Origin: Colletes latitarsis | Taxonomy: Eukaryota; Arthropoda; Insecta; Hymenoptera; Colletidae | Direction of reading: 5' to 3' | DNA length: 64,000 nucleotides | Assembly (NCBI RefSeq): GCF_051014445.1 | Contig: NW_027488365.1 | Coordinates: 2,480,001 to 2,544,000, forward strand | Shown: positions 27,801 through 43,000 of the stretch, piece by piece | How the letters are laid out: every line of letters begins with the position of its first letter | How positions within the stretch are numbered: the first letter of the stretch is position 1 | Position numbers and translations under genes: made by a program | Notes under the pieces: generated by a model | Seen by the model: only the letters and a program-made list of their open reading frames with translations | Told to the model about the DNA's origin: nothing | Databases searched by the model: none

Positions 27801-29917
27801 GTGGATCACGTAGTAATGTGGTACCACACTGAAACAATCAATTAAACCTGATCTCGATAAATATTTTAGAGGATAACGCATGTTAGGTCTGGGTTAGGTC
27901 TAGGATTTGCCCTCATCAGGCGCATACTTTCGCATATTTCTCATACTTCATGGCTGGATCCTGGGCTATTTCTGGATTGGAGCACGTAGTAATGTGGTAC
28001 CACACTGAGACAGTCCATTAAACCTGGTTTGGATCAATATTTTTGAGGATAACGCATGTTAGGTCCAGGTTAGGCCTGGGATTTTCAATCATCAGACTCA
28101 TACTTTCGCATTCTTCACATACTTGTTGGACGGATCCTGGGTTTTTTCTGGTTTGGATCACGTAGTAATGTGGGACCACACAGGAGCAATCAATTAATCC
28201 TGGTCTTGATAAATATTTTAGAGGATAACGCATGTTAGGTCAGGGTTAGGTCTAGGATTTGCCCTCATCAGACTCATACTTTCGCATTCTTCACATACTT
28301 GTTGAACAGATCCTGGGTTTTTTCTGGATTGGGTCACGTAGTAATGTGGTACCACACTGAAACAGTCGACTAAACCAGGTTTCGATCAATATTTTTGAGG
28401 ATAGCGCATGTTAGGTCTAGGTTAGGCCTGGGATTTGCTCTCATCAGGGTCATACTGTCGCAGTTTTAACTTACTTGTTGAACGGATCCTGGGTTTTCTC
28501 TGGTTTGGATCACGAAGTAATGTGGGACCACACTGAAACAATCAATTAAACCTGGTCTTGATAAATATTTTAGAGGATAACGCATGTTAGGTCTGGGATA
28601 GGTCTGGGATTTGCCCTCATCAGGCTCATACTTTCGCGTTTTTCACATACTTGTTGAACGGATCTTGGGTTTTTCCTGGTGTGGATCACGTAGTAATGTG
28701 GTACCACACTGAAACAATCAATTAAACCTGATCTCGATAAATATTTTAGAGGATAACGCATGTTAGGTCTGGCTTAGGTCTAGGATTTGCCCTCATCAGG
28801 CGCATACTTTCGCATATTTCTCATACTTGATGGCTAGATCCTGGGCTTTTTTTGGATTGCATCACGTAGTAATGAAGTTCAACACTGAAACTGTCAATTA
28901 AACCTGGTTTCCATCAATATTTTAGAGGACAACGCATGTCAGGTCTAGGTTAGGTCTGGGATTTGCTCTCATCAGGGTCATACTGTCGCAGTTTTAACTT
29001 ACTTGTTGAACGGATCCTGGGTTTTCTCTGGTTTGGATCACGAAGTAATGTGGGACCACACTGAAACAATCAATTAAACCTGGTCTTGATAAATATTTTA
29101 GAGGATAACGCATGTTAGGTCTGGGATAGGTCTGGGATTTGCCCTCATCAGGCTCATACTTTCGCGTTTTTCACATACTTGTTGAACAGATCCCGGGTTT
29201 TTTCTGGATTGGGTCACGTAGTAATGTGGTACCACACTGAAACAGTCGACTAAACCAGGTTTCGATCAATATTTTTGAGGATAGCGCATGTTAGGTCTAG
29301 GTTAGGCCTGGGATTTTCACACATCATACTCATACTTTCGCATTCTTCTCATACTTGTTGGACGGATCCTGGGTTTTTTCTGGTTTGGATCACGTAGTAA
29401 TGTGGGACCACACAGGAGTAATCAATTAATCCTGGTCTTGATAAATATTTTAGAGGATAACGCATTTTTAGGTCTGGGTTAGGTCTAGGATTTGCCCTCG
29501 TCAGGTTCATACTTCAGATATTTCTCATACTTCATGGCTAGATCCTGGGCTATTTCCGGATTGTATCACGTAGTAATGTGGTACCACACAGAAACAGTCA
29601 ATTAAACCTGGTTTCGATCAATATTTTACAGGATAACGCATGTTAGGTCTGGGTTAGGCCTAGGATTTGCCCTCATCAGACACATACTTTCGCATTCTTC
29701 ACATACTTGTTGGACGGATCCTGGGTTTTTTCTGGTTTGTATCACGTAGTAATGTGGGACCACACAGGAGCAATCAATTAATCCTGGTCTTGATAAATAT
29801 TTTAGAGGATAACGCATGTTAGGTCAGGGTTAGGTCTAGGATTTGCCCTCATCAGACTCATACTTTCGCATTCTTCACACACTTGTTGAACAGATCCTGG
29901 GTTTTTTCTGGTTTGGA
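24090..29917. repeat. Segmental duplication A, copy 2
   Basis: This is the partner of 1-5300. At about 28128 three extra monomers (528 bp) are present compared with copy 1; they include the tgggaccacacaggagcaatc class. From about 28659 the match to copy 1 resumes at +24617 (4201/28818, 4801/29418, 5009/29626). Confidence 0.8.
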
Positions 29918-30900
29918 TCACGTTGTAGTGTGGTACCACACTGAAACAGTCCATTAAACCTGGTTGCGATCAATATTTTACAGGATAACGCATGTTAGGT
30001 CTGGGTTAGGTCTAGGATTTGCCCTCATCAGACTCATACTTTCGCATTCTTCACATACTTGTTGGACGGATCCTGGGCTATTTCTGGATTGGAGCACGTA
30101 GTAATGTGGTACCACACTGAAACAGTCCATTAAACCTGGTTTCGATCAATATTTTTGAGGATAACGCATGTTAGGTCTAGGTTAGGCCTGGGATTTTCAC
30201 TCATCATACTCATACTTTCGCATTCTTCTCATACTTGTTGGACGGATCCTGGGTTTTTTCTGGTTTGGATCACGTAGTAATGTGGGACCACACAGGAGCA
30301 ATCAATTAATCCTGGTCTTGATAAATATTTTAGAGGATAACGCATGTTAGGTCAGGGTTAGGTCTAGGATTTGCCCTCGTCAGGTTCATACTTCAGATAT
30401 TTCTCATACTTCATGGCTAGATCCTGGGCTATTTCTGGATTGTATCACGTAGTAATGTGGTACCACACAGAAACAGTCAATTAAACCTGATTTCGATCAA
30501 TATTTTAGTGGATAACGCAAGTTAGGTCTGGGATAGGTCTGGGATTTGCCCTCATCAGGCTCATACTTTCGCGTTTTTCACATACTTGTTGAACAGATCC
30601 TGGGTTTTTTCTGGTTTGGGTCACGTAGTAGTGTGGTACCACACTGAAACAGTCGATTAAACGTGGTTTCGATCAATATTTTTGAGGATAACGCATGTTA
30701 GGTCTAGGTTAGGCCGGGGATTTTCACTCATCAGACTCATACTTTCGCATTCTTCACATACTTGTTGAACGGATCCTGGGTTTTTGCTGGTTTGGATCAC
30801 GTAGTAATGTGGTACCACACTGAAACATTCAATTAAACCTGGTCTTGATGAATATTTTAGAGGATAACGCATGTTAGGTCTGGGTTAGGTCTAGGATTTG

Positions 30901-30925
30901 CCCTCATACTTTCGCATGTTTCTCA
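30901..30925. repeat. Shared 9-bp deletion in a monomer (copy near 37754)
   Basis: Here gccctcatactttcgc lacks the usual caggctcat between two ctcat direct repeats. The same deletion lies near 37754 at the expected +6852 offset. It is a small marker that predates the 5.8-kb duplication. Confidence 0.8.
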
Positions 30926-31909
30926 TACTTCATGGCTGGATCCTGGGCTATTTCTGGATTGGATCACGTAGTAATGTGGTACCACACTGAAACAGTCAAT
31001 TAAACCTGGTTTTGATGAATATTTTAGAGAATAATTCATGTTAGGTCTAGTTTAGGCCTGGGATTTGCTCTCATCAGGCTCATTCTTTCGCATATTTCTC
31101 ATACTAGATGGCTAGATCCTGGGCATTTTCTGGATTGCATCACGTAGTAATGAAGTACAACGCTGAAACACTCAATTAAACCTGGTTTCGATCAATATTA
31201 TTGAGGATACAGCATGTTAGGTCCAGGTTAGGCCTGGGATTTTCACTCATCAGACTCATACTTTCGCATTCTTCACATACTTGTTGAACGGATCTTGGGT
31301 TTTTTCTGGTGTGGATCACGTAGTAATGTGGTACCACACTGAAACAATCAATTAAACCTGATCTCGATAAATATTTTAGAGGATAACGCATGTTAGGTCT
31401 GGGTTAGGCCTAGGATTTGCCCTCATCAGGCGCATACTTTCGCATATTTCTCATACTTCATGGCTGGATCCTGGGCTATTTCTGGATTGGAGCACGTAGT
31501 AATGTGGTACCACACTGAAACAGTCCATTAAACCTGGTTTGGATCAATATTTTTGAGGATAACGCATGTTAGGTCTAGGTTAGGCCGGGGATTTTCACTC
31601 ATCAGACTCATACTTTCGCATTCTTCTCATACTTGTTGAACGGATCCTGGGTTTTTACTGGTTTGGATCACGTAGTAATGTGGTACCATACTGAAACATT
31701 CAATTAAACCTGGTCTTGATAAATATTTTCGAGAATAATTCATGTTAGGTCTAGGTAAGGTCAGGGATTTGCTCTCATCAGGCTCATTCTTTCGCATATT
31801 TCTCATACTTGATGGCTAGATCCTGGGCTTTTTTTGGATTGCATCACGTAGTAATGATGTACAACACTGAAGCAGTCAATTAAACCTGGTTTCCATCAAT
31901 ATTTTAGAG

Positions 31910-34019
31910 AGTAATTCATGTTAGGTCTAGGTTAGGTCAGGGATTTGCTCTCATCAGGCTCATTCTATCGCATATTTCTCATACTTGATGGCTAGATCCT
32001 GGGCTTTTTTTGGATTGCATCACGTAGTAATGAAGTTCAACACTGAAACTGTCAATTAAACCTGGTTTCCATCAATATTTTAGAGGACAACGCATGTCAG
32101 GGCTAGGTTAGGTCTGGGATTTGTTCTCATCAGGGTCATACTGTCGCATTCTTCTCATACTTGTTGAACGGATCCTGGCTTTTTTCTGGTTTGGTTCACG
32201 TAGTAATGTGGTACCACACTGGAACATTCAATTAAACCTGGCCTTGATAAATATTTTAGAGGATAACGCATGTTAGGTTTGGGTTAGGTCTAGGATTTGA
32301 CCTCATCAGACTCATACTTTCGCACACTTCACATACTTGTTGAACAGATCCTGGGTTTTTTCTGGTTTGGATCACATAGTAGTGTGGTACCACACTGAAA
32401 CAGTCCATTAAACCTGGTTGCGATCAATATTTTACAGGATAACGCATGTTAGGTCTGGGTTAGGTCTAGGATTTGCCCTGATCAGGCTCATACTTTCGCG
32501 TTTTTCACATACTTGTTGAACAGATCCCGGGTTTTTTCTGGATTGGGTCACGTAGTAGTGTGGTACCACACTGAAACAGTCGATTAAACCTGGTTTCGAT
32601 CAATATTTTTGAGGATAACGCATGTTAGGTCTGGGTTAGGTCTAGGATTTCCCTCATCAGGCTCATTCTTTCGCATATTTCTCAAACTTGATGGCTAGAG
32701 CCTGGGCTTTTTCTGGATTGCATCACGTAGTAATGTGGGACCACACTGAAACAGTCAATTAAACCTGGTTTCGATCAATATATTAGAGAATAATTCAAGT
32801 TAGGTCTAGGTTAGGTCTGGGATTTGCTCTCATCAGGCTCATTCTTTCGCATATTTCTCATACTTGATGGCTAGATCCTGGGCTTTTTCTGGATTGCATC
32901 ACGTAGTAATGAAGTACAACACTGAAGCAGTCAATTAAACCTGGTTTCCATCAATATTTTAGAGAGTAATTCATGTTAGGTCTAGGTTAGGTCAGGGATT
33001 TGCTCTCATCAGGCTCATTCTATCGCATATTTCTCATACTTGATGGCTAGATCCTGGGCTTTTTTTGGATTGCATCACGTAGTAATGAAGTTCAACACTG
33101 AAACTGTCAATTAAACCTGGTTTCCATCAATATTTTAGAGGACAACGCATGTCAGGGCTAGGTTAGGTCTGGGATTTGTTCTCATCAGGGTCATACTGTC
33201 GCATTCTTCTCATACTTGTTGAACGGATCCTGGCTTTTTTCTGGTTTGGTTCACGTAGTAATGTGGTACCACACTGGAACATTCAATTAAACCTGGCCTT
33301 GATAAATATTTTAGAGGATAACGCATGTTAGGTTTGGGTTAGGTCTAGGATTTGACCTCATCAGACTCATACTTTCGCACACTTCACATACTTGTTGAAC
33401 AGATCCTGGGTTTTTTCTGGTTTGGATCACATAGTAGTGTGGTACCACACTGAAACAGTCCATTAAACCTGGTTGCGATCAATATTTTACAGGATAACGC
33501 ATGTTAGGTCTGGGTTAGGTCTAGGATTTGCCCTGATCAGGCTCATACTTTCGCGTTTTTCACATACTTGTTGAACAGATCCCGGGTTTTTTCTGGATTG
33601 GGTCACGTAGTAGTGTGGTACCACACTGAAACAGTCGATTAAACCTGGTTTCGATCAATATTTTTGAGGATAACGCATGTTAGGTCTGGGTTAGGTCTAG
33701 GATTTCCCTCATCAGGCTCATTCTTTCGCATATTTCTCAAACTTGATGGCTAGAGCCTGGGCTTTTTCTGGATTGCATCACGTAGTAATGTGGGACCACA
33801 CTGAAACAGTCAATTAAACCTGGTTTCGATCAATATATTAGAGAATAATTCAAGTTAGGTCTAGGTTAGGTCTGGGATTTGCTCTCATCAGGCTCATTCT
33901 TTCGCATATTTCTCATACTTGATGGCTAGATCCTGGGCTTTTTCTGGATTGCATCACGTAGTAATGAAGTACAACACTGAAACAGTCAATTAAACCTGGT
34001 TTCCATCAATATCTTAGAG
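31910..34019. repeat. Six-monomer tandem duplication, 1055-bp unit
   Basis: The unit at about 31910-32964 is repeated at about 32965-34019. The diagnostic gtcagggcta occurs at 32096 and again at 33151. Copy 2 of the enclosing 5.8-kb duplication has this unit only once, with gtcaggtcta at 38948. The duplication, and probably the g substitution, therefore arose in copy 1 after the larger event. Confidence 0.85.
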
Positions 34020-37000
34020 GACAACGCAAGTTAGGTCTGGGATAGGTCTGGGATTTGCCCACATCAGGCTCATACTTTCGCGTTTTTCACATACTTGTTG
34101 AACAGATCCTGGGTTTTTTCTGGTTTGGATCACGTAGTAGTGTGGTACCACACTGAACCAGTCCATTAAACCTGGTTTGGATCAATATTTTTGAGGATAA
34201 CGCATATTAGGTCTAGGTTAGGCCGGGGATTTTCACTCATCAGACTCATACTTTCGCATTCTTCACATACTTGTTGAACGGATCCAGGGTTTTCTCTGGT
34301 TTGGATCACGAAGTAATGTGGGACCACACTGAAACAATCAATTAAACCTGGTCTTGATAAATATTTTAGAGGATAACGCATGTTAGGTCTGGGATAGGTC
34401 TGGGATTTGCCCACATCAGGCTCATACTTTCGCGTTTTTCACATACTTGTTGAACAGATCCCGGGTTTTTTCTGGATTGGGTCACGTAGTAGTGTGGTAC
34501 CACACTGAAACAGTCGATTAAACCTGGTTTCGATCAATATTTTTGAGGATAACGCATATTAGGTCTAGGTTAGGCCGGGGATTTTCACTCATCAGACTCA
34601 TACTTTCGCATTCTTCACATACTTGTTGAACGGATCCTGGGTTTTTACTGGTTTGGATCACGTAGTAATGTGGTACCACACTGAAACATTCAATTAAACC
34701 TGGTCTTGATAAATATTTTAGAGGATAACGCATGTTAGGTCTGGGTTAGGTCTAGGATTTGCCCTCATCAGGCTCATACTTTCGCATATTTCTCATACTT
34801 CATGGCTGGATCCGGGGCTATTTCTGGATTGGATCACGTAGTAATGTGGTACCACACTGAAACAGTCAATTAAACCTGGTTTTGATGAATATTTTAGAGA
34901 ATAATTCATGTTAGGTCTAGGTTAGGCCTGGGATTTGCTCTCATCAGGCTCATTCTTTCGCATATTTCTCATACTAGATGGCTAGATCCTCGGCTTTTTC
35001 TGGATTGCATCACGTAGTAATGAAGTACAACACTGAAACACTCAATTAAACCTGGTTTCGATCAATATTTTTGAGGATAACGCATATTAGGTCTAGGTTA
35101 GGCCGGGGATTTTCAATCATCAGACTCATACTTTTGCATTCTTCACATACTTGTTGAACGGATCTTGGGTTTTTCCTGGTGTGGATCACGTAGTAATGTG
35201 GTACCACACTGAAACAATCAATTAAACCTGATCTCGATAAATATTTTAGAGGATAACGCATGTTAGGTCTGGGTTAGGTCTAGGATTTGCCCTCAACAGG
35301 CGCATACTTTCGCATATTTCTCATACTTCATGGCTGGATCCTGGGCTATTTCTGGATTGGAGCACGTAGTAATGTGGTACCACACTGAAACAGTCCATTA
35401 AACCTGGTTTGGATCAATATTTTTGAGGATAACGCATGTTAGGTCTAGGTTAGGCCGGGGATTTTTACTCATCAAACTCATACTTTCGCATTCTTCACAT
35501 ACTTGTTGAACGGATCCTGGGTTTTTACTGGTTTGGATCACGTAGTAATGTGGTACCACACTGAAACATTCAATTAAACCTGGTCTTGATAAATATTTTA
35601 GAGAATAATTCATGTTAGGTCTTGGTAAGGTCAGGGATTTGCTCTCATCAGGCTCATTCTTTCGCATATTTCTCATACTTGATGGCTAGATCCTGGGCTT
35701 TTTTTGGATTGCATCACGTAGTAATGATGTACAACACTGAAGCAGTCAATTAAACCTGGTTTCCATCAATATTTTAGAGAATAATTCATGTTAGGTCTAG
35801 GTTATGTCAGGGATTTGCTCTCATCAGGCTCATTCTTTCGCATATTTCTCATACTTGATGGCTAGATCCTGGGCTTTTTTTGGAGTGCATCACGTAGTAA
35901 TGAAGTTCAACACTGAAACTGTCAATTAAACCTGGTTTCCATCAATATTTTAGAGGACAACGCATGTCAGGTCTAGGTTAGGTCTGGGATTTGCTCTCAT
36001 CAGGGTCATACTGTCGCAGTTTTAACTTACTTGTTGAACGGATCCTGGGTTTTTTCTGGTTTGGTTCACGTAGTAATGTGGTACCACACTGAAACAGTCA
36101 ATTAAACCTGGCCTTGATAAATATTTTAGAGGATAACGCATGTTAGGTTTGGGTTAGGTCTAGGATTTGATCTCATCAGACTCATACTTTCGCGTTTTTC
36201 ACATACTTGTTGAACAGATCCTGGGTTTTTTCTGGTTTGGATCACGTAGTAGTGTGGTACCACACTGAAACAGTCCATTAAACCTGGTTGCGATCAATAT
36301 TTTACAGGATAACGCATGTTAGGTCTGGGTTAGGTCTAGGATTTGCCCTCATCAGGCTCATACTTTCGCATTCTTCACATACTTGTTGAACGGATCCTGG
36401 GTTTTCTCTGGTTTGGATCACGAAGTAATGTGGGACCACACTGAAACAATCAATTAAACCTGGTCTTGATAAATATTTTAGAGGATAACGCATGTTAGGT
36501 CTGGGATAGGTCTGGGATTTGCCCTCATCAGGCTCATACTTTCGCGTTTTTCACATACTTGTTGAACAGATCCCGGGTTTTTTCTGGATTGGGTCACGTA
36601 GTAATGTGGGACCACACAGGAGTAATCAATTAATCCTGGTCTTGATAAATATTTTAGAGGATAACGCATGTTAGGTCAGGGTTAGGTCTAGGATTTGCCC
36701 TCATCAGACTCATACTTTCGCATTCTTCACATACTTGTTGAACAGATCCTGGGTTTTTTCTGGTTTGGATCACGTTGTAGTGTGGTACCACACTGAAACA
36801 GTCCATTAAACCTGGTTGCGATAAATATTTTACAGGATAACGCATGTTAGGTCTGGGTTAGGTCTAGGATTTGCCCTCATCAGACTCATACTTTCGCATT
36901 CTTCACATACTTGTTGGACGGATCCTGGGCTATTTCTGGATTGGAGCACGTAGTAATGTGGTACCACACTGAAACAGTCCATTAAACCTGGTTTCGATCA

Positions 37001-40000
37001 ATATTTTTGAGGATAACGCATGTTAGGTCTAGGTTAGGCCTGGGATTTTCACTCATCATACTCATACTTTCGCATTCTTCTCATACTTGTTGGACGGATC
37101 CTGGGTTTTTTCTGGTTTGGATCACGTAGTAATGTGGGACCACACAGGAGCAATCAATTAATCCTGGTCTTGATATTTATTTTAGAGGATAACGCATGTT
37201 AGGTCAGGGTTAGGTCCAGGATTTGCCCTCGTCAGGTTCATACTTCAGATATTTCTCATACTTCATGGCTAGATCCTGGGCTATTTCTGGATTGTATCAC
37301 GTAGTAATGTGGTACCACACAGAAACAGTCAATTAAACCTGATTTCGATCAATATTTTAGTGGATAACGCAAGTTAGGTCTGGGATAGGTCTGGGATTTG
37401 CCCTCATCAGGCTCATACTTTCGCGTTTTTCACATACTTGTTGAACAGATCCTGGGTTTTTTCTGGTTTGGGTCACGTAGTAGTGTGGTACCACACTGAA
37501 ACAGTCGATTAAACGTGGTTTCGATCAATATTTTTGAGGATAACGCATGTTAGGTCTAGGTTAGGCCGGGGATTTTCACTTATCAGACTCATACTTTCGC
37601 ATTCTTCACATACTTGTTGAACGGATCCTGGGTTTTTGCTGGTTTGGATCACGTAGTAATGTGGTACCACACTGAAACATTCAATTAAACCTGGTCTTGA
37701 TAAATATTTTAGAGGATAACGCATGTTAGGTCTGGGTTAGGTCTAGGATTTGCCCTCATACTTTCGCATGTTTCTCATACTTCATGGCTGGATCCTGGGC
37801 TATTTCTGGATTGGATCACGTAGTAATGTGGTACCACACTGAAACAGTCAATTAAACCTGGTTTTGATGAATATTTTAGAGAATAATTCATGTTAGGTCT
37901 AGTTTAGGCCTGGGATTTGCTCTCATCAGGCTCATTCTTTCGCATATTTCTCATACTAGATGGCTAGATCCTGGGCATTTTCTGGATTGCATCACGTAGT
38001 AATGAAGTACAACGCTGAAACACTCAATTAAACCTGGTTTCGATCAATATTATTGAGGATACAGCATGTTAGGTCCAGGTTAGGCCTGGGATTTTCACTC
38101 ATCAGACTCATACTTTCGCATTCTTCACATACTTGTTGAACGGATCTTGGGTTTTTTCTGGTGTGGATCACGTAGTAATGTGGTACCACACTGAAACAAT
38201 CAATTAAACCTGATCTCGATAAATATTTTAGAGGATAACGCATGTTAGGTCTGGGTTAGGTCTAGGATTTGCCCTCATCAGGCGCATACTTTCGCATATT
38301 TCTCATACTTCATGGCTGGATCCTGGGCTATTTCTGGATTGGAGCACGTAGTAATGTGGTACCACACTGAAACAGTCCATTAAACCTGGTTTGGATCAAT
38401 ATTTTTGAGGATAACGCATGTTAGGTCTAGGTTAGGCCGGGGATTTTCACTCATCAGACTCATACTTTCGCATTCTTCTCATACTTGTTGAACGGATCCT
38501 GGGTTTTTACTGGTTTGGATCACGTAGTAATGTGGTACCATACTGAAACATTCAATTAAACCTGGTCTTGATAAATATTTTAGAGAATAATTCATGTTAG
38601 GTCTAGGTAAGGTCAGGGATTTGCTCTCATCAGGCTCATTCTTTCGCATATTTCTCATACTTGATGGCTAGATCCTGGGCTTTTTTTGGATTGCATCACG
38701 TAGTAATGATGTACAACACTGAAGCAGTCAATTAAACCTGGTTTCCATCAATATTTTAGAGAGTAATTCATGTTAGGTCTAGGTTAGGTCAGGGATTTGC
38801 TCTCATCAGGCTCATTCTATCGCATATTTCTCATACTTGATGGCTAGATCCTGGGCTTTTTTTGGATTGCATCACGTAGTAATGAAGTTCAACACTGAAA
38901 CTGTCAATTAAACCTGGTTTCCATCAATATTTTAGAGGACAACGCATGTCAGGTCTAGGTTAGGTCTGGGATTTGTTCTCATCAGGGTCATACTGTCGCA
39001 TTCTTCTCATACTTGTTGAACGGATCCTGGCTTTTTTCTGGTTTGGTTCACGTAGTAATGTGGTACCACACTGGAACATTCAATTAAACCTGGCCTTGAT
39101 AAATATTTTAGAGGATAACGCATGTTAGGTTTGGGTTAGGTCTAGGATTTGACCTCATCAGACTCATACTTTCGCACACTTCACATACTTGTTGAACAGA
39201 TCCTGGGTTTTTTCTGGTTTGGATCACATAGTAGTGTGGTACCACACTGAAACAGTCCATTAAACCTGGTTGCGATCAATATTTTACAGGATAACGCATG
39301 TTAGGTCTGGGTTAGGTCTAGGATTTGCCCTGATCAGGCTCATACTTTCGCGTTTTTCACATACTTGTTGAACAGATCCCGGGTTTTTTCTGGATTGGGT
39401 CACGTAGTAGTGTGGTACCACACTGAAACAGTCGATTAAACCTGGTATCGATCAATATTTTTGAGGATAACGCATGTTAGGTCTGGGTTAGGTCTAGGAT
39501 TTCCCTCATCAGGCTCATTCTTTCGCATATTTCTCAAACTTGATGGCTAGAGCCTGGGCTTTTTCTGGATTGCATCACGTAGTAATGTGGGACCACACTG
39601 AAACAGTCAATTAAACCTGGTTTCGATCAATATATTAGAGAATAATTCAAGTTAGGTCTAGGTTAGGTCTGGGATTTGCTCTCATCAGGCTCATTCTTTC
39701 GCATATTTCTCATACTTGATGGCTAGATCCTGGGCTTTTTCTGGATTGCATCACGTAGTAATGAAGTACAACACTGAAACAGTCAATTAAACCTGGTTTC
39801 CATCAATATCTTAGAGGACAACGCAAGTTAGGTCTGGGATAGGTCTGGGATTTGCCCACATCAGGCTCATACTTTCGTGTTTTTCACATACTTGTTGAAC
39901 AGATCCTGGGTTTTTTCTGGTTTGGATCACGTAGTAGTGTGGTACCACACTGAACCAGTCCATTAAACCTGGTTTGGATCAATATTTTTGAGGATAACGC

Positions 40001-43000
40001 ATATTAGGTCTAGGTTAGGCCGGGGATTTTCACTCATCAGACTCATACTTTCGCATTCTTCACATACTTGTTGAACGGATCCAGGGTTTTCTCTGGTTTG
40101 GATCACGAAGTAATGTGGGACCACACTGAAACAATCAATTAAACCTGGTCTTGATAAATATTTTAGAGGATAACGCATGTTAGGTCTGGGATAGGTCTGG
40201 GATTTGCCCACATCAGGCTCATACTTTCGCGTTTTTCACATACTTGTTGAACAGATCCCGGGTTTTTTCTGGATTGGGTCACGTAGTAGTGTGGTACCAC
40301 ACTGAAACAGTCGATTAAACCTGGTTTCGATCAATATTTTTGAGGATAACGCATATTAGGTCTAGGTTAGGCCGGGGATTTTCACTCATCAGACTCATAC
40401 TTTCGCATTCTTCACATACTTGTTGAACGGATCCTGGGTTTTTACTGGTTTGGATCACGTAGTAATGTGGTACCACACTGAAACATTCAATTAAACCTGG
40501 TCTTGATAAATATTTTAGAGGATAACGCATGTTAGGTCTGGGTTAGGTCTAGGATTTGCCCTCATCAGGCTCATACTTTCGCATATTTCTCATACTTCAT
40601 GGCTGGATCCTGGGCTATTTCTGGATTGGATCACGTAGTAATGTGGTACCACACTGAAACAGTCAATTAAACCTGGTTTTGATGAATATTTTAGAGAATA
40701 ATTCATGTTAGGTCTAGGTTAGGCCTGGGATTTGCTCTCATCAGGCTCATTCTTTCGCATATTTCTCATACTAGATGGCTAGATCCTCGGCTTTTTCTGG
40801 ATTGCATCACGTAATAATGAAGTACAACACTGAAACACTCAATTAAACCTGGTTTCGATCAATATTATTGAGGATAACGCATGTTAGGTCCAGGTTAGGC
40901 CTGGGATTTTCAATCATCAGACTCATACTTTCGCATTCTTCACATACTTGTTGAACGGATCTTGGGTTTTTCCTGGTGTGGATCACGTAGTAATGTGGTA
41001 CCACACTGAAACAATCAATTAAACCTGATCTCGATAAATATTTTAGAGGATAACGCATGTTAGGTCTGGGTTAGGTCTAGGATTTGCCCCCAACAGGCGC
41101 ATACTTTCGCATATTTCTCATACTTCATGGCTGGATCCTGGGCTATTTCTGGATTGGAGCACGTAGTAATGTGGTACCACACTGAAACAGTCCATTAAAC
41201 CTGGTTTGGATCAATATTTTTGAGGATAACGCATGTTAGGTCTAGGTTAGGCCGGGGATTTTTACTCATCAAACTCATACTTTCGCATTCTTCACATACT
41301 TGTTGAACGGATCCTGGGTTTTTACTGGTTTGGATCACGTAGTAATGTGGTACCACACTGAAACATTCAATTAAACCTGGTCTTGATAAATATTTTAGAG
41401 AATAATTCATGTTAGGTCTTGGTAAGGTCAGGGATTTGCTCTCATCAGGCTCATTCTTTCGCATATTTCTCATACTTGATGGCTAGATCCTGGGCTTTTT
41501 TTGGATTGCATCACGTAGTAATGATGTACAACACTGAAGCAGTCAATTAAACCTGGTTTCCATCAATATTTTAGAGAATAATTCATGTTAGGTCTAGGTT
41601 ATGTCAGGGATTTGCTCTCATCAGGCTCATTCTTTCGCATATTTCTCATACTTGATGGCTAGATCCTGGGCTTTTTTTGGAGTGCATCACGTAGTAATGA
41701 AGTTCAACACTGAAACTGTCAATTAAACCTGGTTTCCATCAATATTTTAGAGGACAACGCATGTCAGGTCTAGGTTAGGTCTGGGATTTGCTCTCATCAG
41801 GGTCATACTGTCGCAGTTTTAACTTACTTGTTGAACGGATCCTGGGTTTTTTCTGGTTTGGTTCACGTAGTAATGTGGTACAACACTGAAACAGTCAATT
41901 AAACCTGGCCTTGATAAATATTTTAGAGGATAACGCATGTTAGGTTTGGGTTAGGTCTAGGATTTGATCTCATCAGACTCATACTTTCGCGTTTTTCACA
42001 TACTTGTTGAACAGATCCTGGGTTTTTTCTGGTTTGGATCACGTAGTAGTGTGGTACCACACTGAAACAGTCCATTAAACCTGGTTGCGATCAATATTTT
42101 ACAGGATAACGCATGTTAGGTCTGGGTTAGGTCTAGGATTTGCCCTCATCAGGCTCATACTTTCGCATTCTTCGCATACTTGTTGAACGGATCCTGGGTT
42201 TTCTCTGGTTTGGATCACGAAGTAATGTGGGACCACACTGAAACAATCAATTAAACCTGGTCTTGATAAATATTTTAGAGGATAACGCATGTTAGGTCTG
42301 GGATAGGTCTGGGATTTGCCCTCATCAGGCTCATACTTTCGCGTTTTTCACATACTTGTTGAACAGATCCCGGGTTTTTTCTGGATTGGGTCACGTAGTA
42401 ATGTGGTACCACACTGAAACAGTCGATTAAAGCAGGTTTCGATCAATATTTTTGAGGATAGCGCATGTTAGGTCTAGGTTAGGCCTGGGATTTTCACTCA
42501 TCATACTCATACTTTCGCGTTCTTCTCATACTTGTTGGACGGATCCTGGGTTTTTTCTGGTTTGGATCACGTAGTAATGTGGGACCACACAGGAGTAATC
42601 AATTAATCCTGGTCTTGATAAATATTTTAGAGGATAACGCATTTTTAGGTCTGGGTTAGGTCTAGGATTTGCCCTCGTCAGGTTCATACTTCAGATATTT
42701 CTCATACTTCATGGCTAGATCCTGGGCTATTTCTGGATTGTATCACGTAGTAATGTGGTACCACACAGAAACAGTCAATTAAACCTGGTTTCGATCAATA
42801 TTTTAGTGGATATCGCAAGTTAGGTCTGGGATAGGTCTGGGATTTGCCCTCATCAGGCTCATACTTTCGCGTTTTTCACATACTTGTTGAACAGATCCTG
42901 GGTTTTTTCTTGTTTGGGTCACGTAGTAGTGTGGTACCACACTGAAACAGTCGATTAAACGTGGTTTCGATCAATATTGTTGAGGATAACGCATGTTAGG

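Larger units (their letters stand above)
29800..42405. repeat. Tandem duplication of about 5.8 kb (about 33 monomers)
   Basis: Copy 1 runs from about 29800 to 36608 and copy 2 from about 36652 to 42405. Landmarks before about 32.96 kb are offset by 6852 (30657/37509, 31176/38028). Landmarks after it are offset by 5797 (34166/39963, 34518/40315, 35398/41195, 36302/42099). The difference, 1055 bp, equals the local duplication inside copy 1. The match ends near 36609/42406. Isolated substitutions separate the copies. Confidence 0.85.
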
